This document shows positions 1-7,698 of a DNA stretch of 64,000 nt, in pieces. The notes beneath the pieces are model-generated. The model saw only the letters and a list, made by a program, of their open reading frames with translations. It was not told the DNA's origin and searched no databases. Position numbers and translations under genes: made by a program. Source of the DNA: Clostridia bacterium (lineage in GTDB: Bacteria > Bacillota > Clostridia > Oscillospirales > Acutalibacteraceae); NCBI GenBank assembly GCA_017626295.1, contig JAGAJB010000022.1, forward strand, positions 1 to 64,000. Reading direction: 5' to 3'. The stretch's first letter is position 1; every line of letters starts with the position of its first letter.

Positions 1-96
1 AGCTGTAGTAATATAGGTACAAATCCACAGTGCTTGTCTTTATTATATCGCAGGTAGTTGTTCCTGCAAATACAATATATTCTTTCGAAAGGAGAC

Positions 97-135
97 ATAA
101 TTAAAAACCACCCCCTTTGAGATGGTTTTAATTAT
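97..135 (+). promoter_or_regulatory. Hairpin and promoter elements in front of tspO
   Basis: The arms ATAATTAAAAACCA (97-110) and TGGTTTTAATTAT (123-135) pair over 13 bp with one bulged A. A good ribosome binding site, AAAGGAG, lies just 5' of it (88-94). A TATAAT box follows at 141-146, with TTGAGA at 117-122 and 18 bp between them. If that promoter is used, transcription would begin at about 153, on the ATG itself. If transcription comes from further upstream, the hairpin would bring the ribosome site close to the start codon. The sequence alone does not decide between the two. Confidence 0.45.
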
Positions 136-152
136 ACGTGTATAATATGGTT

Positions 153-623
153 ATGAAATTAGATATTAAAAAACTACTTAAAAATATTGCCATTCCCCTT
201 GCGGTTGGCGGTGTATCAGGCTTTTTAACAAGCGGTGGTGTTGAAGACTTCACTTTAAATGCAGAAAAGCCGTTCTTTACGCCACCCGGTTGGCTTTTTC
301 CTGTGGCGTGGACTATTCTGTATACTTTAATGGGAATTTCCGCATATTTAATTGAAACTACACAAACGACTAAAGATAAAAAGACTGCATTTATACTACA
401 CTATCTTCAACTGTTTTTCAACTTCGTCTGGAGTTTTATCTTCTTTAATGCAGAGAACTATTTATTCGCATTTATATGGATAGCAATTCTGTGGGTGCTG
501 ATACTCGCCACAACGGTTGAATTTCACAAAATCAACCCCAAAGCCGCATATCTTATGATACCCTATATAATCTGGGTAGCCTTTGCGGCGGTTCTGAATT
601 TCAGCGTATATTTATTAAACTAA
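153..623 (+). CDS. tspO: TspO/MBR family membrane protein
   Basis: A small integral membrane protein of about 157 residues with five hydrophobic segments, the size and layout of the TspO/peripheral benzodiazepine receptor family. These proteins bind porphyrins and other tetrapyrroles and have been linked to stress responses. The family hallmarks are visible: the N-terminal PLAVGG segment, FTPPGWLFPVAWTILY and the later aromatic-rich helix with FNFVWSF. Start codons at 138 (GTG), 147 and 153 (ATG) are all in frame; 153 gives the usual family N-terminus MKLDIKK and sits where the TATAAT at 141-146 would place the transcript start. It is transcribed alone and converges on the next gene across a shared terminator. 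The family call is firm; the physiological role is not known here. Confidence 0.9.
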   Translation: MKLDIKKLLKNIAIPLAVGGVSGFLTSGGVEDFTLNAEKPFFTPPGWLFPVAWTILYTLMGISAYLIETTQTTKDKKTAFILHYLQLFFNFVWSFIFFNAENYLFAFIWIAILWVLILATTVEFHKINPKAAYLMIPYIIWVAFAAVLNFSVYLLN

Positions 624-627
624 AAAA

Positions 628-654
628 TGACCTTTTCCGCTTTGGAAAAGGTCA
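628..654. terminator. Bidirectional terminator between convergent genes
   Basis: TGACCTTTTCC and GGAAAAGGTCA form a perfect 11-bp stem around a 5-nt loop. It is flanked by an A-run on the left and AAAATTTTT on the right, so it can serve tspO and the minus-strand gene that ends at 664. Confidence 0.85.
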
Positions 655-663
655 AAATTTTTA

Positions 664-1683
664 TCAGTTAATTGTAAAAAGGTTTGTATCTTTGTCGTAG
701 TCGGACGTCCATACCGATATTACGTAATCAGTAAATAAATCATTTACAGTAATATCGCCTGCGCCCATTTCATCCGCCAGACCTTTAAGTGAATATGAGT
801 CAAATTTACAACGCACCATATTAAGACTGTCGTATTCGGTTGTTATGAAATCGCGTTTAAAGTTAACGCCGCCTTTTTCAAAACCGAAGCAAACGAAGTT
901 TGTAATAAAATCATTATTAAGTTCCGTATACGATGTAATATCGTTATAGTAAATATCAACCCACACAAATTCATCATTCTTGGTGATTTCAACAGTTTTA
1001 ATACCCTGTGTAACGTTAGAAACATTTGCTTTTTCCGTAACTGTCAAAGAAACGTCCTCAACAGTTTTCTCATATGTTCCTAAAAGAGTTTTACCTGTAC
1101 CGTCATTTTTATTGTGAAGATACAAATTAAATGCGTTATCAAGAATATTATCGTAATTAACGGTAATTTCATCGGTAAGAGCAACTGCGTTAGCGTAGTC
1201 ATTGATTACAGAAAGGGTATAAACTGCTGTATTGCTATCCTCAAGAAGTCTTAATTCACCGGGGCATTTTACCTGTGTGCCGTCTTTTAAATAAAAGCAG
1301 AAAACAGGTACTGCCTGTGCATTATTTACATCCTGCGCATAGTGAATTTTTAATAAAGATGCCTTGTCTTTATACTCAACTTTTAAAGAAACGCTGTTTT
1401 CATCATTTTCGGTTACAACGGATTTAATATCGGTTGAGAATTTCTTTATATTGTAATCTTTTGAAACTGCACCCGCTTCTGCTGAAGTTGTGTCTGTTTC
1501 TTCCTGTTTCTCGGTAATAACTTCCGTTGTGGTTTCATTATTCTCTTTGCTTTTTTCCTGTATTGCAGAAGTTACATTGGCAACAGCGAATATAACAACT
1601 GCAAAAACAATTATAATAAACACAAGCAAAGCAGGATTTTTCTGTATTTTGTGACCGAGGCTCTTTTTATTTGTTTCAGCCAT
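664..1683 (-). CDS. Membrane-anchored protein of unknown function
   Basis: A 339-residue protein with a short basic cytoplasmic N-terminus, one hydrophobic helix at about residues 16-38 and a long extracytoplasmic part. A Thr/Glu-rich linker (about 45-75) precedes two beta-rich segments that look alike in composition (about 85-200 and 205-335), so it may carry a duplicated sandwich domain. I do not recognise a named family. Its ATG overlaps the stop codon of the acyl-CoA synthetase upstream by one base (TAATG), so the two are translationally coupled and probably work together. No catalytic motif is visible. Confidence 0.65.
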   Translation of the reverse strand: MAETNKKSLGHKIQKNPALLVFIIIVFAVVIFAVANVTSAIQEKSKENNETTTEVITEKQEETDTTSAEAGAVSKDYNIKKFSTDIKSVVTENDENSVSLKVEYKDKASLLKIHYAQDVNNAQAVPVFCFYLKDGTQVKCPGELRLLEDSNTAVYTLSVINDYANAVALTDEITVNYDNILDNAFNLYLHNKNDGTGKTLLGTYEKTVEDVSLTVTEKANVSNVTQGIKTVEITKNDEFVWVDIYYNDITSYTELNNDFITNFVCFGFEKGGVNFKRDFITTEYDSLNMVRCKFDSYSLKGLADEMGAGDITVNDLFTDYVISVWTSDYDKDTNLFTIN

Positions 1684-3464
1684 TATTTATCCTCCGATTT
1701 TTTCTGGCTTTCACGAGCCTTTTCTGCGGCTTCACGTTCTTCTTTTTCTATACGTTCAGCCTCTCTGCCTGCTTTCTCTGCAGCCTTTTCGATTTCGCGC
1801 TTTGCTTTACGCTCTTCGCGAACTTCCTTTTTTGTAGGTGCAGGTGCGGGCGGTGTATCGGTAAGTTTCATAAAGTCGATTTTTGACATTCTTGTTCTGG
1901 GAAGAGCATCAAGAATTGTAACAGAACTCGGTCTTGAAAATCTTTCAAGTTTACTGTCGCAGTACTCTTTAATACACTTACGAACCTCATCGGGATTATC
2001 GGTAGGCTGATTAAGGGATACAAAGAGTTTAATAACAGGTTTACTGTCAACATAACCCTGAACTGCACAAGCCTCGTTAATATAATCAAGTTTTAAAACT
2101 TCGTTTTCAATATCGTTGGGATAAACATTATAACCCGAAATGATAATCATACGTTTCTTTCTTCCTGTAAAGAAAACAAAACCGTCTTCATCCATATATC
2201 CCAAGTCGCCTGAGCATACCCAACGTCTGCCCTTTTTATCAACATAAACGCCGTCATCTTCGCTGTCGTAATATCCCGCCATAACAGTAGAGCCGGATAT
2301 AACTATTTCGCCAATGGTGTTGGGGGGTAATTTTTTCCTTTTTTCACCCCAGATTTCAACGGTTATACCGTCAAGGGGTCTGCCGATAGAGTTATCTCTG
2401 TAAGCGCCTTTAATATTGGCGGTACAAACGGAACTTACTTCAGTAAGACCGTAACCTCTGTAAAGTTTGCCTTTAGCGTGCCACTTTTCGAGAAGTGAGT
2501 TAAAGGAATTAAGGAATGTGTCACTTATAAAATCACCGCCTGCCCACAAAAGACGAAGTTTTGAAAGATGGGGGCCGTCAAAGTTAGATGCCTCATACAT
2601 CTTTTTAAACATAGCGGGGACACCGACAATATAAGTAATATTATATTTCTTAATAAGTCTGTTTGCCTTCTCGGCGGAGAAGTTAGTCATGGGTATACAG
2701 GTAAAACCTGCACACATACTAAAGTGCATAACAACACCTAAACCGAAGGCATGGAAAAGCGGAAGAACCGCAAGAGAACACTCCGCACCGGGTGCGTGGG
2801 GCGAATCGAAGAAACTTAATTTATAAGCGAGTTCGTTAAGGTTTTTAGAAGTAAGTTGTATTGTTTTACTTTTACCCGTTGTTCCGCCGCCGTGAAGGAA
2901 CACAGCAATATCGTCGCCGTTGTTTTCAAGTTTGGGTGCGCGAAGATTCAAATTACATATAGTGTGATAAGAAGCGGTTGTGGAAGAGGGGGTTTTTGTT
3001 TTAACTTTTACCTTTTCAAAAACCTTGAACGCCGGGCGCATAAGGGGCGCTGCATAGTCAGAAGGAGAACACACAACAACAAGTCTGTTGCGCCTTCTTA
3101 ACATACTTACGTATTTTTCCATAAGAATATCAAGAATAAACACAGCTTTTGAATGTGTGCTTTTGAGAATATCCTCAAGTACGTCGGGCGGTGTAAGAGG
3201 GTGAACAATGTTAGCAATTGCACCGATACGGTTAGCCGCATAAAAAGCCGCAAAACTCTGCACGGTATTAGGCAAAAAGAGGGTTACAACATCTCCCCTT
3301 TTAATGTTTTTACTGTCGAGGTAGCCTGCAATAGACTCCACATCGTTAAAAAACTTTTTACGGCTTACAAGATTACCGAAACTTTCGGCAACATCATAAA
3401 CACCGAAATCTTTTGTACAATCGCGAAAGAATTCATAACAATTCCTGTTTTCGGGTTTTATCAT
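1683..3464 (-). CDS. AMP-forming acyl-CoA synthetase (class I adenylate-forming enzyme)
   Basis: A 593-residue AMP-binding enzyme that would activate a carboxylic acid with ATP to an acyl-adenylate and then a CoA thioester. The phosphate loop is present as FLHGGGTTGKSKTIQL, the A5 motif as YGLTEVSS, the A7/A8 region as GDLGYMDEDG followed by FTGRKKRMI, and the C-terminal acylation lysine in RMSKIDF. The family usually ends near residue 540. Here about 50 residues follow, very rich in Glu, Lys, Arg and Ala and probably a coiled coil or single long helix. A TTGACA-N17-TAAAAT promoter lies just upstream, with AAAGGAAA before the ATG. The substrate cannot be told from sequence; a medium or long fatty acid is possible. 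Confidence 0.88.
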   Translation of the reverse strand: MIKPENRNCYEFFRDCTKDFGVYDVAESFGNLVSRKKFFNDVESIAGYLDSKNIKRGDVVTLFLPNTVQSFAAFYAANRIGAIANIVHPLTPPDVLEDILKSTHSKAVFILDILMEKYVSMLRRRNRLVVVCSPSDYAAPLMRPAFKVFEKVKVKTKTPSSTTASYHTICNLNLRAPKLENNGDDIAVFLHGGGTTGKSKTIQLTSKNLNELAYKLSFFDSPHAPGAECSLAVLPLFHAFGLGVVMHFSMCAGFTCIPMTNFSAEKANRLIKKYNITYIVGVPAMFKKMYEASNFDGPHLSKLRLLWAGGDFISDTFLNSFNSLLEKWHAKGKLYRGYGLTEVSSVCTANIKGAYRDNSIGRPLDGITVEIWGEKRKKLPPNTIGEIVISGSTVMAGYYDSEDDGVYVDKKGRRWVCSGDLGYMDEDGFVFFTGRKKRMIIISGYNVYPNDIENEVLKLDYINEACAVQGYVDSKPVIKLFVSLNQPTDNPDEVRKCIKEYCDSKLERFSRPSSVTILDALPRTRMSKIDFMKLTDTPPAPAPTKKEVREERKAKREIEKAAEKAGREAERIEKEEREAAEKARESQKKSEDK

Positions 3465-3511
3465 AGATAAAATTTCCTTTCAAAAACATTAAGATAAGAA
3501 CATACCAATTT

Positions 3512-3540
3512 ATTTTATAATTTTAAGTACATATTGTCAA
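3512..3540 (-). promoter_or_regulatory. Promoter of the acyl-CoA synthetase gene
   Basis: On the minus strand TTGACA (3540-3535), a 17-bp spacer and TAAAAT (3517-3512) make a near-consensus housekeeping promoter. It sits directly behind the end of the PocR/AraC regulator gene, so the synthetase operon has its own start about 40 nt before the ATG. Confidence 0.75.
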
Positions 3541-3542
3541 GT

Positions 3543-4412
3543 TTATTGGTTTTTAATTTGCATTTTTCTGATAGAATGATTTGTTCGGTTTTGGGTTTTC
3601 CACGCAAGGGGCGACAGACCGTAGTGAGATTTGAAACATCTTGAAAAGTATTCCGAATCGGAAAAACCGCATTTTTCGGAAATTTCGTGCACAGAGTAAG
3701 ACCCCTCAAGAAGCATTTTTGAAGCCAATTTCATTCGCTTTTCGGTGACATAATCCATAATGGTTATGCCGAATTCCTCTTTAAAATGCTTTGTAAGAGT
3801 AACCGTACTACAATGCAAACTGTAACTTAAATCAGCAAGGGTAATTTTTTTATCTATATTATTCTTAACGTATTCCTTAATCATCTGACCAATGCTTTGC
3901 TTTGCATCGTAAAGCAAATTATTGTTTTCAATGAACTCTGCTATAACAGGGAGCATTTCTGCGCAAGCGTCAAGTTTCTTAAGGGAATAGGCGGGTATTT
4001 TATCAATATATTTCTTGAGAAGTTCTTCATTAAAATTATTAGAAACCTCAACAGCGTTATTAAAAGGAACAGAGGAACTACCCTCTTTATCCTCAATACC
4101 CATACTCAAAAAAATGTACGCCACAACATCGCCGTTTTTCATTACAGGTGCAATAGCCTCGTAAATACCGAAAGGGCAAATATACTTTACAAGTTTTTTA
4201 TTTTCGTTAACAAAACGCATCTGAATATTATCCGAAGCAATACATTTTTCAAGGCATTTTGTGTTTTTGTGAATATATGTGCAAAACTCCGTACCCGAAT
4301 GGCGACGAACTAAAACGCGGAACTCACTATCAATTATGGCAATATCAAGATTCGTTATTTTGTGGAAGTTATCAAGAATTCCCTCTAATTGCGGTAAATT
4401 CAGACTAATCAC
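3543..4412 (-). CDS. AraC-family regulator with PocR-type sensor domain
   Basis: A transcription factor with an N-terminal PocR ligand-binding domain (about residues 5-165, with the Cys-bearing segments FCTYIHKNTKCLEKC and KYICPFGIYEA) and two C-terminal AraC-type helix-turn-helix units (about 190-285, with SLHCSTVTLTKHFKEEFG and HEISEKCGFSDSEYFSRCFK). PocR domains sense small molecules, often diols or sugar derivatives. The frame stays open to a TTG at 4442, but that lies upstream of the likely transcript start, because TTGGAA-N17-TATACT with an extended -10 sits at 4459-4431. The ribosome site AGAGGTGAT (about 4416-4408) would favour a start at CTG 4403 (LNLPQLEG), with GTG 4412 as the conventional alternative used here. 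It is divergent from the oxidoreductase gene, its likely target. Confidence 0.85.
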   Translation of the reverse strand: MISLNLPQLEGILDNFHKITNLDIAIIDSEFRVLVRRHSGTEFCTYIHKNTKCLEKCIASDNIQMRFVNENKKLVKYICPFGIYEAIAPVMKNGDVVAYIFLSMGIEDKEGSSSVPFNNAVEVSNNFNEELLKKYIDKIPAYSLKKLDACAEMLPVIAEFIENNNLLYDAKQSIGQMIKEYVKNNIDKKITLADLSYSLHCSTVTLTKHFKEEFGITIMDYVTEKRMKLASKMLLEGSYSVHEISEKCGFSDSEYFSRCFKSHYGLSPLAWKTQNRTNHSIRKMQIKNQ

Positions 4413-4430
4413 CTCTTTAGTGTTTTTATT

Positions 4431-4459
4431 AGTATAACACAAAGTAGATATTATTCCAA
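4431..4459 (-). promoter_or_regulatory. Promoter of the PocR/AraC regulator
   Basis: Minus strand: TTGGAA (4459-4454), 17 bp, then TATACT (4436-4431) preceded by TG one base upstream, an extended -10. It places the transcript start near 4424 and rules out the TTG at 4442 as the start codon. Confidence 0.6.
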
Positions 4460-4603
4460 CAAAAAATGAAAAATCAGTAAAAATTCTTAAAATTCCTCTT
4501 TAATTTTATCGATTTTCCATATTTCTTTATTGATATATCATTCAGTAAATAAGTTTCAGGTGATAAAATATTCATAAAGAAAACTCTAAAAGGAGATATT
4601 GAC

Positions 4604-5623
4604 ATGGAAAAGAAATTAGTTTTCGGCGCAATAGGTCTGATGTTTGGTAACGCTCACCTTGAAGGCGCTCTCGCTTACGGTGCAGAGGTTGCGGCAATTT
4701 GCGACTGCAACGAAGAAACTCTCAGAAAATCGGGCGAAAAATATAATATTCCCCGGGAAAAATGGACCACGGATTATCACGACATTCTCAATAATCCCGA
4801 AATCAACATGGTTTCAATTGCTATCCCCGACCAGCAACACAGAAAAGTTGCTTGTGAAATGCTTGCGGCAGGTAAGCACGTTTTGTGCGAAAAGCCCCTC
4901 GCTCTTACACGAGAGGACATTGAAGCAATGGTACAGGCAACTGAAAAATCAAGTGCAAAATTTATGGTTGGTCAGATTTGCCGTTTCACACCTGCATTTG
5001 CAAAAGCAAAAGAAATTATTGAATCAGGTCAGATTGGCGAACTTTATTTCGTTGAATCCGAATATGCTCACGATTATATGAATATCGTTAAGAATGCTCA
5101 GATATGGCGTGCAGACCCCAAGCGTCACGGCGTTATCGGTGGCGGTTGCCACGCAGTTGACCTTCTTCGTTGGCTTGCAGGTGACCCCGTTGAAGTTTTT
5201 GCTTACGGTACACACAAACTTCTCCCCACAGTGCCCTATGATGATGCTACTTGCGCACTCCTTAAATTCGATGAAGAACTTATGGGTAAAGTTTTTGTTT
5301 CCACAGGTTGCAAAAGAGATTACACTATGAGAACCTGTATCTACGGCACAAAAGGTACTATTATTTGCGACAATACTTCACCTACAATGCAACTCTTTGT
5401 TGCTGACGAAAACGGTGTTGCTCCCGAAAAACCCGAAATAATTGAAATTGATGTTAATAACCACAATTATGTTAAGGAATTCCAGGTATTTGCCGACACA
5501 ATTGTAAACGATAAAGAAATGGAAACAAGTGTTTACGAAGGCGCTAAAACGGTTGAAGTTTGCCTTGCAATAGTTGAATCTGCAGAAACAGGCGAAAAAG
5601 TTAAACCCAACTATAATTTCTGA
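4604..5623 (+). CDS. Gfo/Idh/MocA family NAD(P)-dependent oxidoreductase
   Basis: A 339-residue dehydrogenase of the glucose-fructose oxidoreductase / inositol dehydrogenase superfamily. The N-terminal Rossmann fold (about 1-125) shows a variant dinucleotide loop, FGAIGLMFGNAH, and the hallmark CEKPLALT. The C-terminal alpha/beta domain (about 126-339) carries the GGGCHAVDLLRWL segment with the expected catalytic His and Asp. It probably oxidises a sugar or polyol. The ribosome site AAAGGAG precedes the ATG. It stands alone opposite the PocR/AraC regulator, which suggests induction by a sugar- or polyol-like ligand. The substrate is unknown. Confidence 0.88.
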   Translation: MEKKLVFGAIGLMFGNAHLEGALAYGAEVAAICDCNEETLRKSGEKYNIPREKWTTDYHDILNNPEINMVSIAIPDQQHRKVACEMLAAGKHVLCEKPLALTREDIEAMVQATEKSSAKFMVGQICRFTPAFAKAKEIIESGQIGELYFVESEYAHDYMNIVKNAQIWRADPKRHGVIGGGCHAVDLLRWLAGDPVEVFAYGTHKLLPTVPYDDATCALLKFDEELMGKVFVSTGCKRDYTMRTCIYGTKGTIICDNTSPTMQLFVADENGVAPEKPEIIEIDVNNHNYVKEFQVFADTIVNDKEMETSVYEGAKTVEVCLAIVESAETGEKVKPNYNF

Positions 5624-5639
5624 TATATTTTTACATAAG

Positions 5640-5765
5640 AACAGGACGGTTTGTGATTAAAACTATCACAAACCGCCCTTAATTCATTTGTTAAAAAACG
5701 CTTAAACCGTTGATTTTAAGGAAATCAGGGCATCGTCCGTTAATCACAGAATTATCCACTGTTAG
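5640..5765. repeat. Repeat family copy R5 (tail fragment)
   Basis: Carries the conserved GGACGGTTTGTGAT / ATCACAAACCGCCC hairpin (5644-5678), followed by the AATTCATTTG...AAACGCTTAAACCGTTGATTTTAA tail also found at about 7610-7655 and 25945-25985. Only the right part of the element is here. It lies at the 3' ends of the convergent oxidoreductase and small membrane protein genes. Confidence 0.7.
5644..5678. terminator. Repeat-borne terminator hairpin
   Basis: A 14-bp stem with one mismatch between GGACGGTTTGTGAT and ATCACAAACCGCCC. It lies between the convergent genes ending at 5623 and 5770. The same hairpin recurs at four other 3' ends in this window. Confidence 0.6.
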
Positions 5766-5769
5766 CCAC

Positions 5770-6156
5770 TTAACTATTTTTTTGCTTAGGTTTCGATTTT
5801 ATATAAATGATAAGAGCAATACTTTGTATACTTACACAACAAAAAAGTAAAACTGCTGTAAAAACAGATATATTTTTGTATGCTTCAATTACAAGAACTA
5901 AAGATATAAATACTAAGCCTAAAAATGTATGGAAAACCGTAAAGTCTTTGCGAACAATAGCCGTGTAAACCTGTCCTAATCCACTACCAATAGCGAATAT
6001 CAGCACCAAAATCAATGTTTTCGGTGTAAGTTCTGTTTTATTACCTTTAGCACTAAGAAAAAAATACATAAAAATATTAATGGCTAAAGATAAATAGCAT
6101 AAAGTAATAAATTTTAATCGTCTTTTCTGTTGTACGGTTTTTATCATATTATACAA
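5770..6156 (-). CDS. Small four-helix membrane protein, unknown
   Basis: About 125-128 residues, basic at the N-terminus, with four predicted hydrophobic helices (about 15-33, 45-62, 72-90 and 98-117) and a Lys-rich tail. No family recognised. It is the last gene of the minus-strand group downstream of the RHS gene, 36 nt behind the next membrane protein. A ribosome site GGAGG (6190-6186) is 30 nt from the TTG at 6156, but a 6-bp hairpin (6158-6178) between them would reduce the effective distance to about 8 nt. ATG 6147 is the alternative start. A role as an accessory or protective partner of the RHS protein is only a positional guess. Confidence 0.55.
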   Translation of the reverse strand: MYNMIKTVQQKRRLKFITLCYLSLAINIFMYFFLSAKGNKTELTPKTLILVLIFAIGSGLGQVYTAIVRKDFTVFHTFLGLVFISLVLVIEAYKNISVFTAVLLFCCVSIQSIALIIYIKSKPKQKNS

Positions 6157-6192
6157 ACAATCCGTCTTTTATGGATTGCTCTATACCTCCAA

Positions 6193-6915
6193 TTACTGTA
6201 CCCGGTATCCTGACTTATCTTGTTTGTTTTTCTTTTTCCATATCAAATAACCGCAACCGCCAAGAAAAGCTAAAACACCAATTACTGTTCCTGTATATAG
6301 ATTCGTTTTATCTCTTCCGGGTCTCTCTAAAATAGTCTCAACAATCTCTCCGTCGGTACGAAGCAATTTGGTGTATCCTTCAAAGCACTTCTTGTAATAA
6401 TATGTCCATTTTCCTGCTTTGAATTTTTCAGCACGCAACCTTTCAATAACACCATTATCTAATGCCGCACCGTCTGAAACAATGTAATAATGCACATCTT
6501 CCGTTTTTAAATCGTAACAAACAACAGAAGAGTAAAAATAAATATTAAGTGTTGAATCAACAAGTTCTATTGCCACATTTTCTTTGCTTTCGAAAGTAAT
6601 TTCTTTAAGGAAGTTACCAGAGGAATCATATATATCAATAAAATTATATTCAAAATTAGTCCACGATTTATCATCAACAACGCCGAAAGTGTGAACCGCA
6701 AAAGCACCATCCTCCTGTACAGTTGCCTGATTGAAAAAACTATGACCTGTACACTCTGATTGTATTTTAAAATTTAATTCGTGTGGTAAATCCGCTTCTT
6801 CTAATATTTCAACACCAATGTTTTTTGAAACAGAAACACCAAAAGCATAAAAAGGGACAACTGACAACAAGCATATTACAACAAAGACTATAAATATTCT
6901 TTTATTATGTACCAT
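6193..6915 (-). CDS. Exported, membrane-anchored protein of an RHS-linked family
   Basis: A 240-residue protein with a signal peptide (about 1-27), a beta-rich extracytoplasmic domain and a C-terminal membrane helix (about 205-226) followed by a Lys-rich tail. Its middle part resembles the neighbouring protein at 7699-8424: both have an IDIY/ICIY strand, a Gly-aromatic turn and then LNIYF with a Ser-Val pair soon after. They look like diverged copies. I do not know a named family. Position behind a polymorphic RHS gene and the surface-anchored layout make an RHS partner or immunity role possible, but nothing in the sequence proves it. The start has a weak ribosome site (AAGGAGAAA). Confidence 0.6.
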   Translation of the reverse strand: MVHNKRIFIVFVVICLLSVVPFYAFGVSVSKNIGVEILEEADLPHELNFKIQSECTGHSFFNQATVQEDGAFAVHTFGVVDDKSWTNFEYNFIDIYDSSGNFLKEITFESKENVAIELVDSTLNIYFYSSVVCYDLKTEDVHYYIVSDGAALDNGVIERLRAEKFKAGKWTYYYKKCFEGYTKLLRTDGEIVETILERPGRDKTNLYTGTVIGVLAFLGGCGYLIWKKKNKQDKSGYRVQ

Positions 6916-7078
6916 ATAATTTCTCCTTAATATATAAGATGGAGCAATATTCTATATCTCATCCCTCAACTACACTTGCACCAGATTATGTACTTTTATC
7001 ATATAGTATTTTTTAATTTTCGTCAATATCATATTCTCTATCGCATTAAACAAAACACAGAACCGTCGTTTTATACCG

Positions 7079-7314
7079 CCTTGCGCAAGGAAGGAGGGGA
7101 ACCACCTTTCCGTTGATTTTTTTTGCAAAATATAGTTTCAAGCGTGGCTTAAATTTATTTGTAATATTAAGTTCGGCGGGTGGTGGAGAATCCGCAACCT
7201 CCTTGCGTAAGGAAGGAGGGGGACCACCTTTCCGTTGATTTTTTTGTAAAATATAGTTTCAAGCGTGCCGTAAATTTATCAGAATGTTTTAGTTTGGCGG
7301 GTGGTGGAGAATCC
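7079..7314. repeat. Two tandem copies of a ~115-bp unit inside R1
   Basis: Unit one (7079-7193) and unit two (about 7200-7314) both run from CCTTGCG(C/T)AAGGAAGG to GTGGTGGAGAATCC. The related element at 18.7-18.9 kb has one copy only, so this is a local duplication. Confidence 0.7.
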
Positions 7315-7575
7315 CTAACACCTACCTTATTAAATAAATTAACTTAGAAGGACTCTCCACCGCCCGATAGAGTTAATCATTTAGGTAAAAGACTACTCGC
7401 TTTGTAATAAATCTTTTACACAACATAGTAAATGGCGGTCCCCCTCTCTCCTTGCGCAGAGAGGTAGAGCAAACAATAACTTTGTCGTTTCGTGGTATGC
7501 CAAGCCCTTACCCTACAATTGTGTATTGTTTACCGTACGGTTGTGTGTTGTTTTTATAAAAATTGTATAATAGAA

Positions 7576-7614
7576 AAGGGCAGTTTGTGACTAAATTAAT
7601 CACAAACCGCCCTT
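7576..7614. terminator. Repeat-borne terminator hairpin
   Basis: AAGGGCAGTTTGTGA (7576-7590) pairs with TCACAAACCGCCCTT (7600-7614) with one mismatch. On the minus strand, downstream of the RHS-linked gene ending at 7699, it is followed by a T-rich run. Confidence 0.6.
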
Positions 7615-7698
7615 AAATCATTTGTAAAAAACGCTTAAACCGTTGATTTTAAAGGGATTCAAGTATTTTCAAAGCAAGACACAGAACCGTCCCCTGTC

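Larger units (their letters stand above)
6955..7698. repeat. Composite repeat element R1 with terminal inverted repeat
   Basis: A 740-bp gene-free stretch. It shares long, nearly identical segments with 18554-19200: the block with CCTTGCGCAAGGAAGGAGG, the block ending AGAATCCCTA, the GGACTCTCCACCGCCCGAT block, and the AATTGTGTATTGTTTACC block. A 21-bp end sequence GACACAGAACC...CCCTGTC at 7678-7698 is the reverse complement of the start of the 18554 copy, so these look like terminal inverted repeats of a MITE-like element. A second, partial end sequence at about 7055-7067 suggests one copy inserted into another. The right end abuts the stop codon of the gene at 7699. Confidence 0.75.

Noticed and set aside
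7079-7314. CRISPR array
   Set aside because: Only two long units of about 115 bp with no spacer pattern and no cas genes; a tandem duplication inside the repeat element explains it.
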